Assembly: GCA_963664715.2 (NCBI GenBank)
Contig: CAXXUY010000007.1
Coordinates: 1-64,000, forward strand
Reading direction: 5' to 3'
Length of the DNA stretch: 64,000 nt
Source of the DNA: JAPOXR01 sp963664715
Lineage (GTDB): Bacteria > Pseudomonadota > Alphaproteobacteria > Rhodobacterales > Rhodobacteraceae
The notes under the pieces are model-generated. The model was not told the DNA's origin. It made no database searches and saw nothing but the letters and a program-made list of their open reading frames with translations. Shown here piece by piece: positions 42,550 to 51,359 of this stretch (its first letter is position 1; each line of letters starts with the position of its first letter). Position numbers and translations under genes: made by a program.

Positions 42550-43749
42550 ATGAATCTCTCGGCCCTGAAATCCGGAAATTTCCGCATTTACCTGGCTGGA
42601 AATCATTTTGCGACGAACGCTCTCTGGATGCTGCGGGTCATCGTTGGCTGGATCGCGTGGGATCTGACACATCTCGCAAGTTATGTCGGCCTCATAGCTT
42701 TCCTCTATTACGCACCAACCATGATTGCCGGACCGCTGTTCGGCGTTTTGATCGACCGGACAGATGTTCGCCGCGCTGCCCTGATTACGCAATCGACGTT
42801 CATGTGCCTGGCCCTGCTGCTCTGGTTTCTCTTCGCAATTGGTGCGTTGGGACCCCTGCAACTGGCAATCTACGCCTTGTCCGTGGGTATTGCCATGGCG
42901 GCTCATGCGCCCATTCGGATGTCCCTCGCCCCCAGGCTGGTTGACAGATCGGACGTGTATTCCGTGGTCAATATCGTCGCCATCAACTTCAACATTACAC
43001 GAATGATTGGTCCGGCGATCGGGGGATTGGCCATAGCGGCCCTCGGTACCGGTTCGGCGATCCTTCTGACAGTGATCTTTTACCTTCCCATACTTGCAGC
43101 CCTATCAGTGCTCAGATTACGTGCTCGGGACCGCCCGCAGGAATCACCACCGCCGTTTTGGGGAGCGCTGAAGGAAGGATTCGACACGGCATTCGAGAAT
43201 CCGCGCATCAGGTTGGCCCTGGCACTGACCGCCATTTCGTCGTTCCTGGTCAGGGGATCACTTGAAATCCTGCCGGTCATTGCCGACGGCACCTTTGGCA
43301 AGGGTGCCGCAGGGTTCGGCGTCCTGACCTCGGCTACCGGACTTGGCGCCGTCACGGCAGGAGTGTTGATAGCGGTGTTTGCACATACGGACGGCCAGGT
43401 CCGGCTGGTCACTGCCCGTGTGTCCAGCATTCTGGGACTGATCGGAACAGCCGCCATGGGTGTCGCGGCGTCCTGGACGGCCGCGCTGGTACTGGCCGCG
43501 GCAATGGCACTCTGTGCCACTATAACGGGAATTGTCTGCCAGAGCGCAATCCAGCTATCCATCTACGACGCCTTTCGCGGTCGCATCATGAGCCTGTGGG
43601 CGGTCGTGGCGGTCGGTTCTTCCGCCGCCGGTGCGGCAGTGTTGGGATTTCTGTCCGACCTTGTCGGCCACGGCAACGCCCTCACAGCGAGTGCCGGCGT
43701 TGCTCTGGCCATGATCGCCATGCTCGAGGTAAGGCGGCGTTGGTTCTGA
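42550..43749 (+). CDS. Major facilitator superfamily transporter
   Basis: MFS_3/EntS-like exporter, 399 aa, twelve predicted helices. GVLIDRTDVRRAALITQ is the loop 2-3 motif, and the second half begins near residue 200 (EGFDTAFENPRIRLALALTAISSFLVRGSLE). The C-terminus is complete. It ends 35 bases before the remains of an M20 amidohydrolase gene, so it may once have been followed by a functional catabolic gene. The substrate is unknown. Confidence 0.87.
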   Translation: MNLSALKSGNFRIYLAGNHFATNALWMLRVIVGWIAWDLTHLASYVGLIAFLYYAPTMIAGPLFGVLIDRTDVRRAALITQSTFMCLALLLWFLFAIGALGPLQLAIYALSVGIAMAAHAPIRMSLAPRLVDRSDVYSVVNIVAINFNITRMIGPAIGGLAIAALGTGSAILLTVIFYLPILAALSVLRLRARDRPQESPPPFWGALKEGFDTAFENPRIRLALALTAISSFLVRGSLEILPVIADGTFGKGAAGFGVLTSATGLGAVTAGVLIAVFAHTDGQVRLVTARVSSILGLIGTAAMGVAASWTAALVLAAAMALCATITGIVCQSAIQLSIYDAFRGRIMSLWAVVAVGSSAAGAAVLGFLSDLVGHGNALTASAGVALAMIAMLEVRRRWF

Positions 43750-43784
43750 CGTCTTCTCGCCAGCAAACCGGCGACGATGCCTGA

Positions 43785-44913
43785 TGTCGGAATTGTGAGG
43801 CTGGAGAGATACTGCTTTACGATGTGCAGGAAACAGCCCGTTACGTGTCGGAGAAACTGCGGACCTTCGGATTGGACAAGGTGGCGGAGGGCGCCGGTCG
43901 TACGGGAGTTGTCGGCGTGCTTCGGGGAACCCGCCCTGCCGGCAACCGCAGCATCGGGTTGCGCGCCGGCTTGGATGCGTTGCCGATCGAGGAATTGACA
44001 GTGCTGCCGTACAGTTCAACGCGACCGGGTGTTATGCATGCATGTGATCACGATGGTCACACCGCCATGTTGCTGGGGGCTGCGGAGTATCTTGCAAAGT
44101 ACCGGGATTTTGCCGGAACGCTGGCATTCATATTCCAGCCTGCCGAAGAGGGTGGCGGTGGCAATGCTGAGTGATGGCCTGATCGAGCGATTCGGGCTGG
44201 CCGAGGTCTACGGGCTGCACAATCGCCCAGGCTTGGCAATCGGTGGGTTTGCGTCACGCCCTTCCGAACTGATGGCGTCGGCCGACAATTTCATCATCCG
44301 GATCAACGGTACCGGCGGACACGCGGCGCGGCCCCACAATTGTGTCGACCCGATGCTGGTTGCCTCCTATATTCATGCTGCCCTGCAGACGATCGTTTCG
44401 CGCGAGATTGACCCCCTGCAGGGGCTGGTCATCTCGGTTACACAGATCCATGGCGGCCATGCGGACAATGTCATTCAGCAGACGGCCGTCACGCGCGGCA
44501 CCGTGCGCGCTCTGAACGAGGATACCCGTTCATGTGCGGGAGCGCGCCTGCACGAGATCGCAGAGGGCACGGGCTCCGTCCACCGCTCTGACACTGAAGT
44601 CACCTATGAAAAGGTTGTGCCGGTCACGGTCAATCACCCTGGAAACGCCGGCTTTGCCGCCGATGTCGCTCGAAGCATCGTCGGGGAAAACCGGGTCAAC
44701 ATGGACTTTCCGCAAAATGTCGGTGGGGAAGACTTCTCCTTCAGGCTGCAGGAGGTTCCAGGGGCCCACATGTTCATTGGGAATGGAGATTCTTCGCCGG
44801 GGCTGCACAATCCGGAATTTGATTTCAACGACGGGATTATCCCGCTGGGCTGCGCCTACTGGGTAGAACTGGCGCTTGCCCGCTGTTCAGCGCGAGAGGC
44901 GATGCCGGAATGA
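43785..44913 (+). pseudogene. Broken M20 family amidohydrolase (hippurate-hydrolase type)
   Basis: Remains of an M20D aminoacylase/hippurate hydrolase gene. The first part (to 44174) reads LLYDVQETARYVSEKL, GLRAGLDALPI, the metal motif ACDHDGH and EEGGGG. The second part resumes in another frame (LSDGLIERFGL, YGLHNRPGLAIG, GTGGHAARPHN, VGGEDFSF) and ends at 44913. The shift lies in a G-rich tract near 44148-44170. The N-terminal 25 or so residues are absent: an in-frame stop at 43782 precedes any plausible start. Truncation plus frameshift argues for a real pseudogene rather than one sequencing error. Confidence 0.82.
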
Positions 44914-45836
44914 AGGGTTTTGCCGATTTTGCCGAAGAATGGATCGACTGCGCAGACGTGACGATATTCCTGCGCCACAACGGGCAGGCCGACAAACCGG
45001 CGATGCTGCTCCTGCACGGTTATCCGCAGACATCTGCAATGTGGCATTTGGTTGCTCCGCTCGTGGACCCGCAATACCACGTGATCTGCCCTGACCTTCG
45101 TGGCTACGGACGGTCCGGCAAACCGCCATCCGTCCCTGACCACGCCAGTTACTCCAAGCGCGCGATGGCCGCGGACATGATCGCGCTCCTCGATCATTTT
45201 GGCCACGAATCCGCTGTCATAGGTGCGCATGACAGGGGCGCACGCGTGGCGCATCGGATGGGCCTGGACCATCCTGCCCGGATTCGTGCCATGGTGCTTC
45301 TCGATATCGCTCCGACCCGCGAGATGTACGCCTGCACGACCGAGGAGTTTGCTCGCGCCTATTGGCACTGGTTCTTCCTGATCCAGCCCGCCCCCCTGCC
45401 GGAGAAGTTGATACTCGGTGGACCCCGCGGGTTCTGGCTCAGGAAGTGCATCAACCAGTCCGACGGCAACGGTCCGTTTCATCCAGAGGTTCTGGAGGAG
45501 TACCTTGCGTGTTTTGACAATGCGGACACCGTGCGCGCGAGTTGCGAGGACTATCGCGCTGCCGCGACCATCGATATCGTCCATGACAATGCCGATGGAA
45601 GGCGCAGACTGAAAATGCCGGTGCTCGTTCTCTGGGCCAAGCGCGGGGTGATCGGAAAGTGCTTTGACCCGATGGAGTTGTGGCGTCTGCGTGCGGACGA
45701 CATCCGGGGCGAGGCACTCGACGCCACGCATTACATGGCAGAGGAAATTCCTGCCGACATCAGCAATCGCATGACAGTCTTTTTCGGAGATCAAGGCCGA
45801 GGGCCGGCGTCTCCTCGGTCCGTGTCGGATGAATGA
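44910..45836 (+). CDS. Alpha/beta hydrolase, haloacetate/fluoroacetate dehalogenase-like
   Basis: Alpha/beta-hydrolase of the haloacetate dehalogenase group, 308 aa. The nucleophile is Asp: D108 in GAHDRGAR, with R109 and R112 as carboxylate-binding arginines. D132 and H274 complete the triad. H153-W154 and Y215 (CEDYR) match the fluoride-pocket residues His155, Trp156 and Tyr219 of Rhodopseudomonas RPA1163. QPAPLPEKL is a further family motif. The ATG overlaps the M20 pseudogene stop by four bases (ATGA). Epoxide hydrolase is the main alternative, but its active-site Tyr pattern is not seen. Confidence 0.85.
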   Translation: MKGFADFAEEWIDCADVTIFLRHNGQADKPAMLLLHGYPQTSAMWHLVAPLVDPQYHVICPDLRGYGRSGKPPSVPDHASYSKRAMAADMIALLDHFGHESAVIGAHDRGARVAHRMGLDHPARIRAMVLLDIAPTREMYACTTEEFARAYWHWFFLIQPAPLPEKLILGGPRGFWLRKCINQSDGNGPFHPEVLEEYLACFDNADTVRASCEDYRAAATIDIVHDNADGRRRLKMPVLVLWAKRGVIGKCFDPMELWRLRADDIRGEALDATHYMAEEIPADISNRMTVFFGDQGRGPASPRSVSDE

Positions 45837-45889
45837 CAACCATGCGACATCTGCGACGCCCGCCGGGGACTATACGCAGTTTGCCGCTG

Positions 45890-46630
45890 TTAGCTGAGAT
45901 GTTTCAGCGCTTCCTTGCGAGTGAGATCCGAGAGACGGGATTCGTTGGCAGCGACATAGCGCAGAACTTCACCCGGATTCGTTCGCGCATAGTCACGAAG
46001 TGCCCATCCCATTGCCTTTCGGACGAAGAACTCCGGGTGACCCATGCAAGCTTCGATGCAGTCGAACAACATTGGCAGATCAGTTCGTTCCTTGGGGCCG
46101 AGCTGACAAAGGATCGCGCCGCGCCGCCGCCAGATATTCTCGTCCCTTGCCCATCGGCGCATCGCAGCACCCATGGGTTTCGGGTCGGTGGACAGGATGT
46201 GTCCGAGTCCCGCAGGCGCGATGCGGTCAACGTAATCCCACCAGGCGCCATCGGTGATCAGTTCATCGAGAAGTGGTAGGGATTCCATGTTCAGCCAGCG
46301 AAGAAAGGGCCGGTGAACCGTGAGTTCCACCGCCGCATACCGCTCCTCGCGATACGTTGCGTCGTGCCAGATTTCGAGAATGGTGTCCTGCCACTCGCCC
46401 TGGTCGGCAGGCGGGTAACGGTTGAACACATCCCTCGAGGCTTTCCGCATGACGGGCACGCGCACGCCCATGAATGGCATGGCAGACTTCATGTATCGCT
46501 GCTGGGCTCCGGCCCTTTCAGGTTCGCGCACCGACCACAGAGCCTTGCGAAGGGCAGGAATCAATGTACGGGGTTCCTCAAACCTGACGGCGCCAAATGT
46601 CTCTTTGACCACAACAACAACATCTTGCAA
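45890..46630 (-). CDS. DNA alkylation repair protein, AlkD-like
   Basis: HEAT-repeat DNA glycosylase-like protein, 246 aa. It shows QQRYMKSAMPFMGV, ATYREERYAAVEL, the DNA-binding WWDYVDRIAP, NIWRRRGAILCQL and EFFVRKAMGWALRDYARTNPGEV, all hallmarks of AlkC/AlkD-type proteins that remove bulky or cationic alkyl bases. It converges on the dehalogenase gene. No other repair gene is beside it. Confidence 0.88.
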   Translation of the reverse strand: MQDVVVVVKETFGAVRFEEPRTLIPALRKALWSVREPERAGAQQRYMKSAMPFMGVRVPVMRKASRDVFNRYPPADQGEWQDTILEIWHDATYREERYAAVELTVHRPFLRWLNMESLPLLDELITDGAWWDYVDRIAPAGLGHILSTDPKPMGAAMRRWARDENIWRRRGAILCQLGPKERTDLPMLFDCIEACMGHPEFFVRKAMGWALRDYARTNPGEVLRYVAANESRLSDLTRKEALKHLS

Positions 46631-47038
46631 AATTCTGCGGCCGGGTCGAGCACGGGGCAGGGCTCCTTTGGCCGGGTATGGCCGAATGGCTCAGTCAAGA
46701 ATATCGAATGGTTCGGGTGTTTCCGAGTTCCCTGGCGGGGCTTGCATGCAGTCGGGGACAAGCCTCGTTCATCCGGCGGACTGGCTCGGCCAGCCAGGAT
46801 GGTGCGATACGGCCGTCCAACGGGCAGGCTCGCCTGCGAACCACTGTTCCTGCAGCGACATCCGGGTGGCATCCCTTCCGGCAGCGCAATTCGAGAGGCC
46901 CGTTTCCTGTGCTCGGCCGGCCTTCCTTCCATTGCACCGGAATGACCGGGCCAGGGAGCCGGTTTGCCCGTTCACCAGCCGGCAGCCATGCCAGATTCCG
47001 ACATGTCGTCATTGGAAGACTGCCCGGGCAGGCCACTG
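46631..47038. other. Intergenic region, nothing recognised
   Basis: About 408 GC-rich bases between the 3' end of tenA and the start of the alkD-like gene. Several frames are open on both strands but give low-complexity, Arg/Pro/Gly-rich translations with no similarity or ribosome site. It should contain the alkD-like promoter. Confidence 0.4.
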
Positions 47039-47740
47039 TCAGACTGCTGTCACCTGGCCGCCTCGAAGTCCCATCTGCCAGAATGCGGTCTCGAGTCGGA
47101 CCGCGGAAGCAAACTTCTCCGAGAGCGAGTTCCAACGCGGCAGCGACTGGTAATCCTCTCCCAGCCGGCGGATCAGTGCGCCATCAATCAACTTGCCGAG
47201 CTCCTCGCAGACCGACTGGTATTCTGCACCTGAATACGTGCTGATCCACGGAAGATACTCCGTCGAGGTTCCCGTCTTCGAAAGCTGCATGCCGATTTCG
47301 CCATACCCCAATACGCAGGGCGCCAGTGTCAGGATCATGTCGAGGAAATCACCGGACAGCCCGGCATCGAGCGCGTATCTCGTGTATGCCAGGTTTTCCA
47401 GTTCTTCCTTCGTTGAGGCAAGTTCCTGTTCCGAAATGCCTTCCTGTTCGCATGTCTCGACATGGAGCGTGATCTCGTGACAAATCAGCCCGTGCAGGGT
47501 TGATGCAGCCAGGCGGATTTCCTCCACGGTTTCGGCCTTGACCGCGGCGAAGGCCCAAGCGCGGGAGAAGTGTATCAGGAACACGTAATCCTGGCGAAGG
47601 TAATGCAGAAAACTGTCCCGTGGCAGGGTTCCGTCGCCGAGCCTCCTGACAAACTCGTGCTGGGTGAAGATCTGCCACTCCGCCCTTGACCGGCGTTTCA
47701 GGGCCTCAAATGCAATGCCGTAATCTGGTTCTGGATTCAT
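47039..47740 (-). CDS. tenA: Thiaminase II / aminopyrimidine aminohydrolase TenA
   Basis: Salvage enzyme releasing the HMP pyrimidine from degraded thiamin, 233 aa. Active-site residues are seen as D51 (LRQDYVFL), C142 (LAPCVLGYGEIG) and E217 (RLETAFWQMG). ATG 47740 has GGAGGATT at good spacing. It follows thiF on the same strand after about 100 bases, so it may share the riboswitch-controlled transcript or have its own promoter. HMP made here would be phosphorylated by ThiD. Confidence 0.9.
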   Translation of the reverse strand: MNPEPDYGIAFEALKRRSRAEWQIFTQHEFVRRLGDGTLPRDSFLHYLRQDYVFLIHFSRAWAFAAVKAETVEEIRLAASTLHGLICHEITLHVETCEQEGISEQELASTKEELENLAYTRYALDAGLSGDFLDMILTLAPCVLGYGEIGMQLSKTGTSTEYLPWISTYSGAEYQSVCEELGKLIDGALIRRLGEDYQSLPRWNSLSEKFASAVRLETAFWQMGLRGGQVTAV

Positions 47741-47843
47741 GAACAATCCTCCGGAGTTGTTTGAGCGCGGACATCTCGGCGAAGTGAGGATTCTCGAGAA
47801 CCCGGTTTGAGCGTCCACTTCCTGATTATGCCGAACCCGGTCA

Positions 47844-48845
47844 TCATTCGATCTCCTCGTTAGCGGTTGCGACCAGCCGGATTTCACCTTCCCAGGACCG
47901 GCGGAGTTGCCGGGCAGCCTTCCAGGCCCGAACTCCCGTTCTGCAGCAAAAGACAGCCCGTTCACCGGTCCCGGGATGCGGCAAAGACTCCCCGCAGGTT
48001 TCGGCATCCAGCCGGACCGCATGTGCGACCGCAGCGATCGGTGCTTCCTCCCTGCTTCTCAGGTCCGCGACAAGATCTGCCGGTTCAACCTCTGCGAGCG
48101 ACATGAAGGTGAATAGTCGGCCGGGCGGCTCCGGTGCGCCGCGGAAATCAACCTCGGTCATTCGAAACAGGCGTCCGTCGAATCTCAACATCCTGCCCAG
48201 TGGCGACGGTTCAAGCTTCAGGAGAAGTGACAGGCACATCTGTGCCTGGCAACTGCCCAGCAGCCCGACAACGGGACCGAGAACTCCCGCCGAGGCGCAG
48301 TTTGCCGCGTGCGGAGGCAGTTCGGGAAACACCGCCCGAAGAGACGGGGAACGGTGGCAGAACGCACCCACATATCCTGACAGACCCAATGCAGACGCAG
48401 AAATCAGTGGAACGTCCTGGTTCCGGCATGCATCAGACATCGTGTAGCTGACAGCAAAATTGTCGGCGCAATCCAGAGCGACCGCGGCACCAGCGAGCAT
48501 CGACTGGACGTTTCCGGGGTTGAGTGGACGATTGATCGGCTCGAACTGAATACCGGGGTTCAAACAGGCGAGGCGATGTGCAGCGGCCCGGGCCTTCGGC
48601 TTGCCGACATCGCCTTCGACAAACAGTGGTTGCCTGTGGAGATTGTGCAATTCGACGTTGTCAGGATCCACGATCCGGATGTGGCCCACACCGGCTCCTG
48701 CAAGATATTGCAGGACCGGCGAGCCAAGCCCTCCAGCACCGACGACAAGCACAGTCGATCCGGACAGTCTCGCCTGCCCGTCTTCGCCGATTTCGCCCAG
48801 GACGGTCTGGCGCGCATACCTGGCTATCGTGTCGCTGCTATCCAT
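47844..48845 (-). CDS. thiF: ThiF/HesA-type adenylyltransferase with C-terminal rhodanese-like domain
   Basis: E1-like enzyme activating the ThiS C-terminus for sulfur transfer, 333 aa. The adenylation fold shows VLVVGAGGLGSPVLQYLAGAGVG (33-54), IVDPDNVELHNLHRQ and ALDCADNF. The usual paired CxxC zinc site is incomplete: the region before NCASAGVLG reads SPSLRAVFPEL without cysteines. A rhodanese-like segment at about 240-330 carries CCRTGVRA with C301 as probable persulfide cysteine. Its start overlaps thiE by 22 bases. MoeB is the alternative, but the neighbours favour thiamin. Confidence 0.87.
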   Translation of the reverse strand: MDSSDTIARYARQTVLGEIGEDGQARLSGSTVLVVGAGGLGSPVLQYLAGAGVGHIRIVDPDNVELHNLHRQPLFVEGDVGKPKARAAAHRLACLNPGIQFEPINRPLNPGNVQSMLAGAAVALDCADNFAVSYTMSDACRNQDVPLISASALGLSGYVGAFCHRSPSLRAVFPELPPHAANCASAGVLGPVVGLLGSCQAQMCLSLLLKLEPSPLGRMLRFDGRLFRMTEVDFRGAPEPPGRLFTFMSLAEVEPADLVADLRSREEAPIAAVAHAVRLDAETCGESLPHPGTGERAVFCCRTGVRAWKAARQLRRSWEGEIRLVATANEEIE

Positions 48846-49423
48846 TGGTCAACGCGTCTTGCAGGGTTCTCGTCGAGAGTAATGTCGGTGACGGCCGATA
48901 TGATGTCGGCGCCAGCTGCCAGTGCGGATGCCGCCCGCTCAACCGTGATGCCGCCTATGGCAACCAGGGGTGTGGCTCCGGCCAGTTTCTTCCATTCGGT
49001 GATCCTGCCCAGCCCCTGTGGATTCCATTTCATCTTCTTGAGCTTCGTTTCGTAGACAGGTCCGAGGGCAACGTAATCGGGATCAAGGGACAGCGCGCGC
49101 TCGAGTTCGGAATGGTCATGCGTGCTGATCCCGAGTCTGAGACCAGCGCGTCGTATGGCTGCCATGTCGGCTCCGTCGAGATCTTCCTGCCCAAGATGAA
49201 CGAAGTCGCAGCCCTGTTCGATGGCAAACTGCCAGTAATCGTTGACGACCAGCTGGCAGGCATGCTGCCTGCAGAGGCGCCTTGCCCGGGCGATCTCGGC
49301 GCAGGTCTCGTTTTCGGGCAGTGACTTGACCCTCAGCTGGACCAGCCGAATGCCGTGCGGCAGGAGACTGTGCAACCAGTCGGCACTGTCGAATATCGGG
49401 TAGAACCGGTCCAGCCTCGTCAT
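48824..49423 (-). CDS. thiE: Thiamine-phosphate synthase ThiE
   Basis: Joins HMP-pyrophosphate and thiazole phosphate to thiamin phosphate, 199 aa. TIM-barrel motifs are IRLVQLRVKSL, VNDYWQFAIEQGCDFVHLGQEDL, LGISTHDHSELERAL, DYVALGPVYETKLKKM and PLVAIGGIT. The gene overlaps thiG by four bases and thiF by 22, inside the thi operon. It is slightly short for the family (about 210 aa) but complete. Confidence 0.92.
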   Translation of the reverse strand: MTRLDRFYPIFDSADWLHSLLPHGIRLVQLRVKSLPENETCAEIARARRLCRQHACQLVVNDYWQFAIEQGCDFVHLGQEDLDGADMAAIRRAGLRLGISTHDHSELERALSLDPDYVALGPVYETKLKKMKWNPQGLGRITEWKKLAGATPLVAIGGITVERAASALAAGADIISAVTDITLDENPARRVDQWIAATR

Positions 49424-50190
49424 CCGAGAAACGCCTTTCCGATGACTGGGGTCGAAGCGGCAGCCATGTCTCGAGCCTGCATGGGAATTGCCTCGCGGGC
49501 AAGGATCCCGGCCTTGACCGCCTTGGCAAATGCCTCTGCCATGGCAGGTGGATCACCGGACCTTGCGACTGCCGTGTTGAGCAGAATTCCATCGAATCCC
49601 ATTTCCATGACCCGGGCAGCCTGCGACGGGACTCCAAGTCCCGCGTCGATGATGAGCGTGACGTCTGGGAGGCGTGAGCGAAGCGTCCTCAGGCCATACT
49701 CGTTGGTCAAGCCCAGCCCGGTTCCGATCGGCGCCGCCCAGGGCATCAGGACCTTGCACCCGACGGCAAGCAACCGTTCGGCGACGACGAGATCCTCGGT
49801 CGTGTATGGCAAAACCTTGAATCCGTCCTCGCAAAGCAGCCTTGCCGCCTCGACGAGGCCGAACACATCCGGCTGCAGAGTGTCAGGGTTGCCGATGACC
49901 TCGAGCTTGATCCAGTCGGTCCCAAAAACCTCACGCGCCATCGCGGCCGTGGTCACGGCTTCCTTGACGGTATGGCATCCGGCCGTATTCGGCAGAATCC
50001 TGACGCCGAGACCTTTCACCAACTCCCAGAACCCGCGCCCGGTTGCACCTGCACCGGACTCCCTGCGCAACGACACCGTCGCAACCTCGGCACCGGAGGC
50101 ACGAAACGCCTCTGCCATGACGGCAGGAGAAGGATACTGGGCGGTGCCCAGCATCATTGGAACCTTCAATTCAACGTCATGGATCCGCAT
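49420..50190 (-). CDS. thiG: Thiazole synthase ThiG
   Basis: Forms the thiazole phosphate ring from deoxyxylulose phosphate, dehydroglycine and ThiS thiocarboxylate, 256 aa. Motifs are MLGTAQYPS, ILPNTAGCHTVKEAV, IKLEVIGNPDTLQPD, the Schiff-base lysine in this region, VLMPWAAPIGTGLGL, IDAGLGVPSQAARVMEMGFDGILLNTAVA. Dehydroglycine comes from ThiO in this operon. It lies five bases after thiS. Confidence 0.94.
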   Translation of the reverse strand: MRIHDVELKVPMMLGTAQYPSPAVMAEAFRASGAEVATVSLRRESGAGATGRGFWELVKGLGVRILPNTAGCHTVKEAVTTAAMAREVFGTDWIKLEVIGNPDTLQPDVFGLVEAARLLCEDGFKVLPYTTEDLVVAERLLAVGCKVLMPWAAPIGTGLGLTNEYGLRTLRSRLPDVTLIIDAGLGVPSQAARVMEMGFDGILLNTAVARSGDPPAMAEAFAKAVKAGILAREAIPMQARDMAAASTPVIGKAFLG

Positions 50191-50194
50191 CGGC

Positions 50195-50392
50195 TCACCC
50201 GCCCTGCATCGGAGCCAGGACTTCGACGCGATCTCCGTTCTTCAGCCTGACCTCGGCCCGTTCGGAAGACGGCACAAACCTCTCATTGACGGCAGTTGCA
50301 ATGCAGTCATCCGTGTATCCAAGTTCGGACAGCGCCTCGGACAGGTTCGCCGACCCGACATCAACATGCTGCCCGTTAACGGCTATCCTCAT
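50195..50392 (-). CDS. thiS: Sulfur carrier protein ThiS
   Basis: Ubiquitin-like sulfur carrier, 65 aa from ATG 50392. It ends in the required Gly-Gly (APMQGG), whose terminal carboxylate is adenylated by ThiF and thiocarboxylated. The start MRIAVNGQ is the usual ThiS beginning. The ATG lies inside the 3' end of thiO (17-base overlap). Confidence 0.93.
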   Translation of the reverse strand: MRIAVNGQHVDVGSANLSEALSELGYTDDCIATAVNERFVPSSERAEVRLKNGDRVEVLAPMQGG

Positions 50393-51359
50393 CCATGATC
50401 TCCGGTTTCTTTCCGTCAAGTACGAGATCGGCGGTCATCTTCGCCACCGCGGGCGCAAGCAGGAATCCGTGCCGGTAAAGGCCATTCACAAGCACGTTCC
50501 TGCCGCGCCTGCGAATGCGGGGAAGATTGTCGGCGAATGCAGGTCGAGAGTCGGCCCCGACTTCAAGGATTTCGGCCTCTCCGAACGCCGGAGACAACGC
50601 ATAGGCGGCGGACAGCAACTCCAGGACTGAACGAACAGAGGCAAGATTGCGGCTGTCGGTCTCGATCATTGTGGCGCCGATCATGTATTCGTCCTCGCCC
50701 CGGGGCACGACATAGACCGGGTGTCGGGGGTGGAGCATGCGTACGGGTCGCTCAAGTTCGATGTCGGGACAACGCACCACGACCATCTCGCCCTTCACGC
50801 CCCGAAGATCCGGCATCACATCCCTGGCTGCCAGCCCCCTGCAGTCGATCGAGGGCAATTCCGGTTCGGGCTTGCCGGTCTCGATCTGCACCCCGGCCGA
50901 ACAGAGGCTCTCCGCCAGCCTGGCCAGGGCCGCGCGGGGCTGGAGGTGCGCTTCGTTCCGGAACAGCAAGGCTCTCCTGAACCTCCTGCCAAGATCAGGT
51001 TCCAACTCGCAGATGTCATCGCCGTTCAGCAATTCGTGCCTGCCCGACAGTCTCGCGAACCGGTCAAGTTCTGTTTCGTCGCGTTCGAGGGCGACCACCA
51101 GGGTTCCATTCCTTTGTACGCCGCCAACCCTGTTTTCCCACCAATCCGCGGCCGCGCTGCCAAGGCGCGTGACCTGTTCCTCCGTGCTCTCGCTTTCGCA
51201 GTCGGGCGCCAGCATACCTCCTGCCCACCAGGAGCAGCAATGCGGGCCCGGGGAACGCGAGACCCTGTCAAAGATCCTGACGGGCGCGCCCCTTGCTGCC
51301 AGTTCACTCGCAATGCAGAGACCGGCGACGCCCGCGCCGACGATCTGGATATCAGTCAT
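50376..51359 (-). CDS. thiO: Glycine oxidase ThiO
   Basis: FAD amine oxidase supplying dehydroglycine for thiazole synthesis, 327 aa. The dinucleotide motif VGAGVAGLCIASELAARG is at residues 7-24; HCCSWWAGGMLAPDCE and, near the end, GLYRHGFLLAPAVA are ThiO marks. Start ATG 51359 overlaps thiD by eight bases. Use of ThiO rather than ThiH indicates an oxygen-dependent, aerobic route. Confidence 0.92.
   Translation of the reverse strand: MTDIQIVGAGVAGLCIASELAARGAPVRIFDRVSRSPGPHCCSWWAGGMLAPDCESESTEEQVTRLGSAAADWWENRVGGVQRNGTLVVALERDETELDRFARLSGRHELLNGDDICELEPDLGRRFRRALLFRNEAHLQPRAALARLAESLCSAGVQIETGKPEPELPSIDCRGLAARDVMPDLRGVKGEMVVVRCPDIELERPVRMLHPRHPVYVVPRGEDEYMIGATMIETDSRNLASVRSVLELLSAAYALSPAFGEAEILEVGADSRPAFADNLPRIRRRGRNVLVNGLYRHGFLLAPAVAKMTADLVLDGKKPEIMDEDSR

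Noticed and set aside
46670..46745. tRNA-like stretch starting GGTATGGCCGAATGG
   Set aside because: It does not fold into acceptor, anticodon and T arms, and no GTTC-A T loop is present.
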